Below, piece after piece: positions 24,921 to 35,058 of a DNA stretch of 64,000 bases (positions are counted from its first letter, which is position 1; each line of letters begins with the position of its first letter). The notes beneath the pieces are model-generated. The model did not search any database. It saw nothing but the letters and a program-made list of their open reading frames with translations, and was not told the origin of the DNA. Source of the stretch: Cryptomeria japonica (taxonomy: Eukaryota; Streptophyta; Pinopsida; Cupressales; Cupressaceae); assembly GCF_030272615.1 (NCBI RefSeq), contig NC_081415.1:108566406-108630405 (forward strand), in the 5' to 3' direction. Position numbers and translations under genes: made by a program.

Positions 24921-26944
24921 CCTTAGAAGGTTGCCAATTGTCAAAAAATCAAAAATCAAGAAAAATACAAAAAAAAATGAAAAAAACAAGAAGTAAAAAA
25001 TAAAAAAATAAAAAAATCAATTCGTCCATTAGTGAAAACCACTTTGTGGCACTATGGGCAAGTACCTTGGTGAAAACCTGTTTACATGTGTCAAGGTAAA
25101 TAATCTGGATCCATCGTTTATCAGGTCAAGACTCTATCTTCCTCACCCACCCACCCGATACCCATATTCTTTAATCCACGCCACTGCATAAACCTTCTAC
25201 CATGGCATCCATCACCCTATTTGTTGTTGGTTGTCTCCTTCATTCTAACAAGAAAATCATCCACTCATCCACTAAACTACCCTCAATAAACCGATTATCC
25301 ATATGATGATGAGTCTTTTCCTGAATCATGAATAAGGATCATCTCATCAAACTAAGCTTCCATCCCATCCAACTAATCTTCCATCCCAGTTAGTTGATCT
25401 TAATTCCTAGTCCTGAGCTTAAGCCTCTTCTTGACTTGTGCGTTATCCACACACTCATCCACATGTACTCCATCAAACCCTAGTAGTCAAGTGCCATATC
25501 ACTCAGGTTTCCATGTCATTTGCTCTATTTCATTTTTAGATCCATTAGTCACTCCTGCCCATCGGGATGCATCCTTCCCTAGTCTGACACTTTATCCACA
25601 ATCATAAGTCTTACTCTTGGCAAGAGATGTCAGTTGGCCATGTGCATTTTGTTTTTATAGTTTGATGCTTTTACTTAGACTTGCATTTTGTTATCCCAAG
25701 ACCACACCTACTTACAGTCGTCGGGATCTTCTATATCTTGATATGTTATGGAGTGGTGTATACTGGGGCATGTTTTTGTGGTATGATGTGTTTGAAGGTT
25801 TTCCTTGTATGAATCGACAACCCTGCATTAGTGTTTATCAGCACTTGCATGGTTGTGTGCAAGGCATACTTGTTTGTCTGAGAGTTAGTCCATGCCTTGG
25901 GTTTTTCATGACATCCTGGTTCCTATAATTAGTGGTGTAGACTACCCTTGTTAATATCAAACTAGGTCGGCTCTCCACATTTGTGCACAACAAATCTCCC
26001 TATCCATTTCCTATCATTGAATTTCTTCGATCATTTCTCCCTTACACATTTTGGAGACCTCAATTTATTCCCCCCATTTTCTTATATCCCACCTCAGGTC
26101 ATTGTATTATGATTGGCATATTCTAAAAAATTATGCATTGTCCATATAGGTGCATTATTCATTTTAGTTTGTCTGGTGCATTATTTATTTTAGTGTGTCT
26201 AGTGCAATATTCAATTTTTATTTGTATGTTGTGTACATCATTTAGTTTGCATTAAAAAATTTGTTGCATTATTCATGTGTCCATCATTTAGCTTGTATTA
26301 CAATTTTTTTTCCATTATTCACTTAAGGTGCATTATCCATCATAGTGTGCGTATTCATTATAGATTAATCCATGTAATCATATAATGCATTTTCAAATTT
26401 TAGTCCATTACAACCAAAGAGAAACTATGCATCATATATTATAAATCCTTATTTTCTTCAAAATCATCAAGGAATCCAAAAAATAATACATCATACATCA
26501 AACATTTTATAACATGCATCATAAAATCCAAAATATATATCCATATAGCTCATATAAGATGAGATAATCATCTTGCATCCATCAAGGTGTCAATAAAATA
26601 TCATAAGCACATGCATACATAAGCATCCATCCTGCATCATAAATAGGTCAACACAACATATGCATAATCATCATCAATACATCACGTCATAAATAATGTC
26701 CATCATAATGTCTGTAATAAATTACATGGATGTATATACGCTGCCAAAAATTATATATCATATATATCTCAAAAATGAATATGACAATCATGGTACAATG
26801 GCTGCCCCGAAGGATCAAAATAAAATACAATGTCACATAGAGCTAGCTCTCCTCCTATCTCTCCACCCCCCTCCTCATCCCCTCCTCCTCCTCCTCTGGA
26901 TGGTCCTGCACCTTTTGTCCTTGGTGGCATCATACCCACTGACC
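24921..26944. other. Tat 3' non-coding region
   Basis: A-rich tract at 24,945-25,020, then AT-rich sequence with CATCAT and TTCAT-rich words (26,100-26,700). No domain is seen on either strand. It separates pol from the antisense PMD frame. Confidence 0.45.
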
Positions 26945-29010
26945 CCCCTGTCTACTGACTCTAACTCGAGCACCGACTATATGCCCTGTGTGATCGCACA
27001 CTCTCTGTGTATGATGTTGTCCTTTGCTCAACTAGGATGATTTTGTGGTATAATCCCTTATAGTATGCAACCTCCCACACTTCTCTCTCTTCCCTCTCTC
27101 GTTGCTACATCATATTCACGTACATCTGACTCAACCCTACAGGGACTAGCATCTATCGCAGTATATCTCTCTCTCCCCGCAGCCGGGTCACTTCCACCTC
27201 TGCCCTCTGGACTCTAGCCCAGAGAATCTTTGACTCCTCATCCTGTTGTTGAAGTGTACTCTACAACTCTCCAATCATTGTCCCCATCCTGGGCTCCTCC
27301 AACATCCTCTCTACATCCTCCCCCTCCCTTCGTAAGTCCTCCACCTCTGTTTGAGCCATCTTAAGGCTCTTCGTCAAATCCTCCACCTCCCTTTGGATTC
27401 TCCCCACCTTAGCCTATAGGTTATCTACCCTCTCTTTCTCCACCTACATCTTCTCCTCGAGGGTCTACACCATCTCTTTGGTTGTATCCCTTTCTTGTAT
27501 GACCCTGTCATGCTCCCCTTGAGATATCTTGTCATCAATCTGCATCCCGACATATTGTACATGTACACCGGGGATATCCATGGGCACTTCCTCATCACCT
27601 CCCCCCTCTCCTTGTCCTACCACCTAGCCTATGGCTGTAACTGGTACATGTGCATGTCTGGCATGGCCACCTTTGGTCCCCTCCCTTGTGCTCCTCCCCT
27701 CCTCGCCACTCCTCTCCTTTGCCTTTGGGCACCCCTACCTCCTCCCACCACAACTATATCTGTAGGAGCATCCTCCTCTCCTCCAACTATCTCATCCACT
27801 GATGGTTGAAGCTCATCATACTCCAGTACCTCTGGAATGGTCAATCGCACTAGCTGGTGGGCCTCCCACTAGTACTTGTAGGCTCCTGTCATACCAGGAT
27901 CCTCCCCCGCACCTCTCTGCTCATCCCAGACCATGTAGGTTGCAGTTTGAAAGCTATTCCTCGCCTCCAAAGGGCTCACAGTCTTCCCCCATGTCCCTGC
28001 TTCTCGTGTCAATCGTGGGTACAATGACACATCACCCACTATGTCCTGGACCTATCCAAACTATCGGGCCACCCTATATGGCGCATAATACTCCATGACA
28101 TATACTGATCTCCCAAAAAGATACATGTCAACCCCTGCCCAATGTAGGTTCTAGTTCCCTCTCCATCGCTCGCTATCCAAAAATGGTCTCCAGGTAAATT
28201 GCACAAGCTCATAAAAAATATATCTCTAGAACCATATAGCTCTCATCTTGGTATAATGCACCATCCCCCTGTATCGGTCTATATAAGGGAATCATCATCG
28301 TCTATCTTGTACCCCAACTGGACGAGTCACTGCAATGTACTCCCACGCCCATATATGAAGCAAGGTCACCCTTGTTGATAGACTCACATGCTCTCGATAT
28401 ACAATTAGATGAATATCATGATACGGTTGCATGAGCATCGTTGCTCCCCATGTATACTTTACACAATCGTGTACCATATAGTATACACACTGGCTCCATC
28501 CAATCGGAAACTCGTGTCCTCCCAAGTTAAGCACCACTCATCCACTAAGGAATCTGCAAATTACAAGCACCAATCATGGAATGTGTCGAACCTCCATCGC
28601 CCTCCCTAAGTGCATTTGTGTCATGTCCTCCATTGGCAGCACATCCCACTTACAAACCACCCGTAGAGAGAAATATGTTGCGTCCAACATGTACTCAGGA
28701 ATCACGCCATGAATGGGGATCTTCAAGATCCTCCATACGTCCAATAATGTGATAGTGGCCTCTCCTATGGACAGATGGAAGGTACAAGTCTTGCTATCCC
28801 ACTACTTGCCCAACACAATCACCATGGTTGCGTGTGCCCTAACCCTCGACCATCAGCCGACGAAATCCAAACCCACCACACTCGATATCTCTAGCTCATA
28901 TGTCGCCAATTGCCTATATAGGATCATCATTGTTGGCCAGTGCTCCCTCGATCCCAGCGGTCCTAAGTCCACCTGCATTCAGACAAACCACTTCATTAAC
29001 TCTTATCATC
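26945..29010 (-). pseudogene. Antisense plant mobile domain (PMD/aminotransferase-like) frame inside the Tat element
   Basis: On the minus strand a single frame from about 29,010 to 27,630 reads as a PMD protein. After an N-terminal helical part it has TFHLSIGEATITLLDV (28,792-28,745) then IPIHGVIPEYM, which matches the PMD signature TFHLP.GE.TITL.DV..L..LP..G. A C-terminal YAPYRVAR.FG.VQ (28,087-28,050) matches the P-x-R-V-x-R-Q-F-G motif of MAIN/MAIL-type proteins. A Gly/Arg-rich linker follows (about 27,790-27,680). After a +1 frame change near 27,650 there is a Glu/Val/Leu-rich coiled coil (about 27,540-26,945). About a dozen stops, nearly all explicable as TGG, CAG or CGA changed to TAG/TGA. 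PMD proteins of this type act in plant gene silencing and meristem maintenance; some Tat elements are known to carry PMD frames. Recognised by motif only. Confidence 0.75.
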
Positions 29011-29674
29011 CTTTCTAAGTTCCACTCAATTCTAAGCCTACGTCTATCCTATCCTATGTCTAGGGCATCCATATTCCCCTCCAATTTATGTTCTCCCTTT
29101 ATATCTTTCCATTTCTTCATTTTTCTACCCTTTCTAGCGCTTGCACTGATTTACTCAACGCATGCGCCAAAACTATGGCACTTGCACTACGCCATAATCA
29201 GATGCACCAAAGTCCATCCTTCCACCCCCAAAGCTAGACCCTACCCTTGACCACCGCGAGTGCTCACGCCACTCGCGTATGCCCACCCTGAATCCCCGTA
29301 GATCCCCAAAACCCCATGCATGCTAGCATTATTCACCAATGCTCGTGCTAACCTATGAACACGAACGCTAAAACAACAATCAACACGTCCACCTCGCTAA
29401 ACTTTTAGTCTAGCCCTAAAATTCTACCCTAAACTACCAAATCACAAAGTGGGCCCAAAGTACATACTAGTGGATCATAGTGGGTTGGTCTCTCATGCCG
29501 GTGGACCCTCTCTACGCGATGCTCGTGTGTGGGAATGTGATCCATCTCTCTTTCTGCTCTTTGGGCTTTGTTCTCCTCCAATAGCTATGTGTGACAATGA
29601 CCCTTCATTGGGCCCTGTGTGGCTTATATGGGCTCCCTCGCGGGCCTGCTCCTTCACCTTTCCCCTTCTCCTAT
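29011..29674. other. Tat 3' region upstream (minus sense) of the PMD frame
   Basis: Non-coding; pyrimidine-rich in the plus sense from 29,020 to 29,130. For a minus-strand PMD transcript this would be 5' leader or promoter. It is continuous with 47,890-48,100 once the chromovirus is removed. CCTAT at 29,670-29,674 is the left target duplication of the chromovirus. Confidence 0.45.
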
Positions 29675-31063
29675 TGGTGCAGGAGCACCCACTTTTGGTT
29701 GCATTTTCAAAGGTTTTACAATTTTGGTGTGATTAGGTTCAAATGTGTGTTTTCTCAGTTTGAAGTAGCATCCCATAAGTGCATCAGGATAACCTACTTC
29801 GATGAGTTATCATTGGCTTGAAGCGGAGCCATCGGGTATCGGTGAGAGTGTTTTCAACCTACCCCGACGACCCGATGAGAAAACATAGGTGCAGAGTATT
29901 GTCATCAGTTATCGGCGAGAGTGGCTTCAAGCTATCCCATGGACCCGATAGGAAAATGCTAGTTGGGGAAGGAGTTATCAGGTATCGAGAGGAGTGTCTT
30001 CTTATTACCCCGACAACCCGATAATAAGGCGCAAGTGAAGGAGGTTGACTTTGGAGACACTGACCATCAAAAAAGCACAATGTCATGCCACCCGATGACT
30101 CGATGGAAAGTGCGAAGAGTTGGAGGTTGTCATTAGACATCGGTAACCTTGTTTGGATGTTACCTCGATGCTCTGATAGAACCTGCTCAAAAATTGCTGT
30201 TGGAAACTGTTGGTAACAAAATCAATCCTGTCCAATAGGAGGAGTTCATGACATAGGGATGAATGTATAAAAGACCCAATGTGCATCTGTAAAAGGGTTG
30301 TTGTTGTTGAATGTAATAACTTGCCACAAAGAATGCATCTATTTTCCTGAATAAAAAGAGAAGTCTATTTTTTGGTTTCCATTCAGTGTTTGGTTCCTGT
30401 TGTGAATTGCATTAATGTTTTAAAATCTTTAAGTTCACTATTGCAGTCTATGTAAACACTTCATTTCTTTGTTTTGTGAGTTACTAGGTTGAACCCGGGA
30501 ATAGGCTCAAAATCTATAAATAAGTTTTCCTTTTTCAGTTTTGGTTCTCTGTTTGTAAATAACAGCATGGCTCTGGCTTGAAACTCCACATGACCATTGG
30601 AGGTGGTCAAGTAGAGCCAATCATGTAAAATAGGTTTTCATTTGTGGAAGTCCAGGAGATGGCATTAGCTATTCCTACAAACTGGCCCTAGGCGAGCTTG
30701 GTGATAGTCCAGCTAGGTGTCAGTAGTGTGAAGGAGATAACTTGTAGGGGAGGAATCTATTGAGAACTAGAAGAAGGTCCAAAAGGTTATAAGCCTTAGA
30801 ACCTTGTCATTTTGTAACCGAAGGGTGAGAGTTTGCCAAACCAAACATGAAAGGTGGTTTTGCAAAAAAGAGAGAACAAGTGTTGATTGTCCTGCACCCC
30901 TGCAAGGATATAGTGAGCAAGCTTACCTTGTGAGCTCGAGGAAGGTGAAACAAGCAAACTACTGGTAGGGGAGTACATAGGAGAAGACTATGGGCCCTAA
31001 TAATGAATAGGATTACACCATCAAAGAACCCCAATTGGTGGTAAATTAGGACTCTCTCTATCA
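29675..31063 (+). repeat. Chromovirus 5' LTR (1,389 bp)
   Basis: TATAAAAG at 30,266-30,273, preceded by a CCAAT (about 30,232), marks the likely promoter; AATAAAAAG follows near 30,350. The U3 region has several imperfect units built around ATCGGGTATCG and CCCGATGAG/CCCGATAGG, which can pair with each other. Confidence 0.85.
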
Positions 31064-31066
31064 AAG

Positions 31067-31078
31067 TGGTATCAGAGC
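31067..31078 (+). other. Primer-binding site (initiator Met tRNA)
   Basis: TGGTATCAGAGC, the standard plant iMet primer site, three bases after the 5' LTR. Confidence 0.85.
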
Positions 31079-31106
31079 AAGTTAAGACTTTGAAAGAAAC
31101 TTGTTG

Positions 31107-32741
31107 ATGACAGACACTGAATCTGTAGGAGAAAATAGTCTTAGAATGGCGACCAATGCAGAGTTAGCCAAGAAGGTAGAAGATTAGGAGGAAGAGAATA
31201 GACTCCTAAGAGAAAGATTGCTACAATTGGAGAGAAAACTAGACGTAGTTGAGGATAAAACTAAGAAAGTAACAATTAAGGTCAATGAAGGGAAGAGTAA
31301 AGAAACAGTATAAGAGGATAGGATACCTGAACCAGACCCTATTCTGCCTGAAGAACCTTTCCTTATGGAAATTAAATCCTTAGGAGGAAAATCTTTAGAA
31401 GGAGTGCCACTTTTTCATGAGAAAATGGAGCCTAGAGTAGTTATGGAATGGATCGAAGGAATGGAGAATCACTTTGAGTGTGATGGAATCAATGAAGCCC
31501 AAAAGGTGAAGGTAGCTAAGTCTAGATTGAGAGGAGCAAGCTCAACTTGGTGGAAATTTGTACAAGAAGAGAGGCAAAAAGAGGGTAAGAACCCCATAGC
31601 TACTTGGAAGGGCATGTTAGCCAAGGTGAGGGAAACCTATATCCCTGAAGACTGTGAAATCTAGTTGCACAAGAGGAGACAAAACTTGAGGCAAAGAGAC
31701 TTGGATGTGAGCAGCTACACGGAGGAATTTCAGAAGTTGTGTATGAGATCCAAGGTGGTAGAGGATGAGAGCATCAAGGTAGCCACATACTTGAATGGCT
31801 TGAGATGGAATATTCAAGAGGAGTTAAGTTTGTTATGTCCCAACACCATGCATAAGTGCTTTCAATTGGCACTGAAGGTGGAGGAAAAGATGGTAGAGTT
31901 CATAGAGGTAGCTATAGTGGTAGAGGTGGAGACCAAAGACCCCAAGAGGAATCCAAGTTGGTAAAGAAAAATAGGGATTCCAATAGCAAGAGCGGCTACA
32001 GAGGAAGGGGATCTAGCAACTCTAATAGAGGAAGGTCTAGTGGATCAAGAAGAGGGTCCTAATTTGCCACAATGAAGTGCTACAACTGCTATCAGCTTGG
32101 AGATCGAGCTTATAGATGTCCTGAGAAGTCTTCTTCATCCCAAGGAGGTGAAAGAAGAGTAAATTATATTCAAGAAGATGCAGCAAATGTGAAGGCATCA
32201 GAAGTGAGTTTAGATTCTGAGAGTGGAGAGAATCTCACGATGAGAAGAGTATTGATCAAAGAACTGGTTAAGGAGGAACCTAGCCAAAGAAGATCCTTGT
32301 TTAGGATAAAATGCAAGATTATGGGTGAAGTGTGTAAAGTGGTGGTAGATTCAGATTCCATTGACAATATTGTGTCAGAAGAAGCAATAAGTAAACTTAA
32401 CCTACAAATACTTTCACATAGTGATCCTTATAGGGTCACTTGGCTCAATAAGGAGCAACATATTCTAGTGAATGAACAAACTTGGGTGGAGTTCACTATA
32501 GGAAGTTACAAGGACAAGATTTTGTGTGATATCTTGCCAATGGATGCATGCCACCTACTCTTAGGTGGATCCTAACAATTTGACAGGAAATCAGTACACC
32601 ACGGAGAAAATAATTCCTATACTTTCCAAAAAGATGGAGTTACTTACAAAATTCAGTCCTTAAAAGATGAAGAAGGAAGCAAACCTAAGGGTTCCAATGT
32701 GCTGCTAGTTGGTGAGAAGGAGTTCCTTAATACCCTGAAGG
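31107..32741 (+). pseudogene. Chromovirus gag, zinc knuckle and protease (first segment)
   Basis: From the ATG at 31,107: a coiled-coil N-terminus, then the gag core (VVMEWIEGMENHFEC, then ASSTWWKFVQEER, then WKGMLAKVRETYIP), an Arg/Gly/Ser-rich linker (about 31,960-32,060, in a shifted frame), a knuckle CYNCYQLGDRAYRCPEK (32,075-32,125; the usual GH is GD-RA) and a protease with VVVDSDSIDNIVSE where the active site D-S-G reads D-S-D (about 32,345). The protease runs to MDACHLLLGG. Stops at about 31,167, 31,311, 31,662 and 32,573. The polyprotein is interrupted at 32,742 by the next element and resumes at 39,332. Confidence 0.85.
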
Positions 32742-33550
32742 TGCTGGCAAATGCACACTCCAATGAGACATTGTAGGTGATTGAAGGTTTTGTCATTGAT
32801 GGCAACCTTACAATCCTATGATATCGGCAAGGCAATCCACCGACACCAGCAAAGTTAGACTCTACACCGGCACACAAACCACTGGCACCGGTAGTGAAAG
32901 GAAGCATATCGACACAGAAGCCGACAATAATTTTATTGTTAATATATTTTGTTTATTATTGAAAAATTATTGCAAGCCGACTTGGAAAGTTGTAGAATGA
33001 CTCTTATATAAGAGAGATCATTGTAGAACATATTGGAATAGATAGAGGAATGTAATTAGGTGAAATAAGGTAGACCTATTATGCGAATTATAGGTTAAGG
33101 GTTTATGTAAGAAGCAGAGCTATAAACCGGTACTGGATCTGGCATAGTAGATGCTATTTTGAAGTAGTACAAGACATTGGATTTATATAATCCATTTTGT
33201 AAGTCAGTGAGACTTCCCATTTTGTATTTGAGTAGTGAGCTCTAGGCACTTGGCCTTCCTGCATGTGCAGACCCCTCTTGTAGCAGTAATATTCTCTTAT
33301 TGGCCAGTAAGTGAATATTGTGGGTCACAAATCCCACCAAGGTTTTTCCCACATCGGGTTTCCTCGTTAAAATATTGTGTTATGGTGTGTTTTTCATGTG
33401 GTTGTTTTTATCTCTGTTTATTTCATTACTTTCTGTTTACCAGTACACAGTATTAATATGCTCTACATGTTTTAAGTTAAGAAAATCTTACAACCAATTA
33501 GATACTGATTCACCCACCCCCCCCTCTCAGTATTTGTGGGAATCCTAACA
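32742..33550 (+). repeat. 5' LTR of the two-ORF element (809 bp)
   Basis: Pairs with 38,514-39,326. A TATA box (CTTATATAAG) lies near 33,002-33,011. A C-rich run and TCTCAGTATTTGTGGGAATC close the LTR. Confidence 0.9.
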
Positions 33551-33621
33551 ATTGGTATCAGAGCCTGGTCCTCTATTTTCAGAAGCCTAACAGCTTGAGG
33601 AAGATCTTGACATCAGTAGAG

Positions 33622-34638
33622 ATGGAAAACTTGATGAAGAAACTTGAAGGAGCTCTCTCGGACTATGATGCAGAAAAATTGAAAAATATCAAACTTGAAG
33701 ATGATCTAAAGGCTGCTCAAGATATCATTCAAGCACTTCAAGAAAATCTTACTATTTCAAGAAATAAGAGAAGAGAAATTTGTGAAAAGATGCAAAATGA
33801 GAATGATGAAAAGGAAACTCTTAGTGATATGATGAATAAGATGAAACAAGAAAACATGACAACAAAGAATGAGATGCAGGATATGACTATGAGATTTTGT
33901 AAAGAAATTGAAGATAGAAAGAAGAATGAAGAAGACTTGACTAGAAGACTGAATGATGCTGCAAATGAAAACACAAGACTTAGTTATGAAAATGATATGT
34001 TGAAGATAGATTTGATGCATGCACAGAATGACTCAAATGAACTCATGAGACAAAAAGGTATCTTGGAAGGAGAACTGGCTGCTGCAAATCAACATAAAGA
34101 GAAATTCAAGAAAATCTCAGAAGAACTTGGTGACTTATTGAAGATTCAGAATCCTACTGGTGACACTAATGGTCTTGGCTTTGAAACTGGTGAAAGCTCT
34201 GGTATTGCAAACACACAGGATCATAGCAAACCGGTAAGACAACCTACTACTTATAAATTCAATAGAAAATGCTTTAACAGTAACAAGTATGGTCATAGAG
34301 CAAATCAATGTAGATCTAGACATTATTAGAATACCAATACACCCACCAGTCAATGTTCTAAATGCAACAAAATTGGTCATAATTATGAGAATCGCAGAAT
34401 GAATGTAAGATGTTATGTTTGTGGAAGATTTGGACATTTATCTAATCAACGCAGAACACAAACCGACATAGGTTATGGAAAGGCTATTCAGAGAAATAAT
34501 GTGACTTGTTATGCATGTAACAAAATTGGGCATATTGCTAAATTTTGTAGAAGCAAGTCCTCACCAGTAGACAACAAAGGTCATGGTTTGAAAGGTAAAG
34601 AAAAGGTTGAAGAAGTACAGCAAGAATTCTCAAAATAA
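33622..34638 (+). pseudogene. ORF1: coiled-coil gag-like protein with zinc knuckles
   Basis: ATG at 33,622 starts 70 bp after the primer site. About 170 residues of Lys/Glu-rich coiled coil are followed by a Cys/His region in the same frame: CFNSNKYGHRANQC (34,270-34,313), CSKCNKIGHNYENR, CYVCGRFGHLSNQR and CYACNKIGHIAKFC (34,507-34,550). Only the last is a complete C-x2-C-x4-H-x4-C. One in-frame TAG (34,327-34,329) lies between the first and second knuckle. The layout resembles the nucleocapsid end of Copia/Sirevirus gag with multiplied knuckles and would bind the element's RNA. No capsid-core motif is recognised. Confidence 0.75.
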
Positions 34639-35058
34639 TGGATCAGGAAATCAAAACTAAATGGTGTTGGGAATACTCCTCCACCGGTAGAACCAAGCAA
34701 CACTCCATCGACAGAACAGAGTAGCACGCCACCGGCAGGAGTCTCTTCATCTAATTGAAGAAAATTCTTTTGTGGGTTTGGCAATCAATGAGAAATATGC
34801 TATTATTCCCTCGGTTGATGGTAAGAAGTTGAAATTACTTCTATACCGGCATATATGTTAAGTAAGTACTCAATCGACAAGCATTAAATGTGGTAGTTGG
34901 CAGATTGACATTATAAATTAGTGTTTTTGGCTCCATTTTACTTCACTGAGCATTCAAACATTCGAAGAGCGCGAAATTTCCAGAGCTAAGGCACTTCGAG
35001 CAAAGAGGCAAAGCATTTCAACAATCAATCTTTCCAAAGGCAGAAATAGGTATTTATC
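34639..35058 (+). promoter_or_regulatory. Inter-ORF segment with promoter-like features
   Basis: After a short Pro/Ser/Thr-rich continuation of ORF1 (to about 34,757) there is no coding frame. ATTATAAATTAG (about 34,910-34,921) is followed by 120-140 bp that look like a short leader up to the ORF2 ATG at 35,059. Whether it drives a separate ORF2 transcript is inference. Confidence 0.3.

Noticed and set aside
29670-29680. Chromovirus LTR starting at TGCAGG with target duplication ATTGG
   Set aside because: The 3' LTR shares the three extra bases (TGGTGCAGG). Only the start at 29,675 gives matching flanks (CCTAT/TCTAT).
33757-34020. Minus-strand ORFs opposite the coiled-coil ORF1 (also 37,179-37,640 and 37,665-37,949 opposite ORF2)
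   Set aside because: They are antisense shadows of Lys/Glu-rich sequence, giving Phe/Ser/Leu-rich text with no features of their own.
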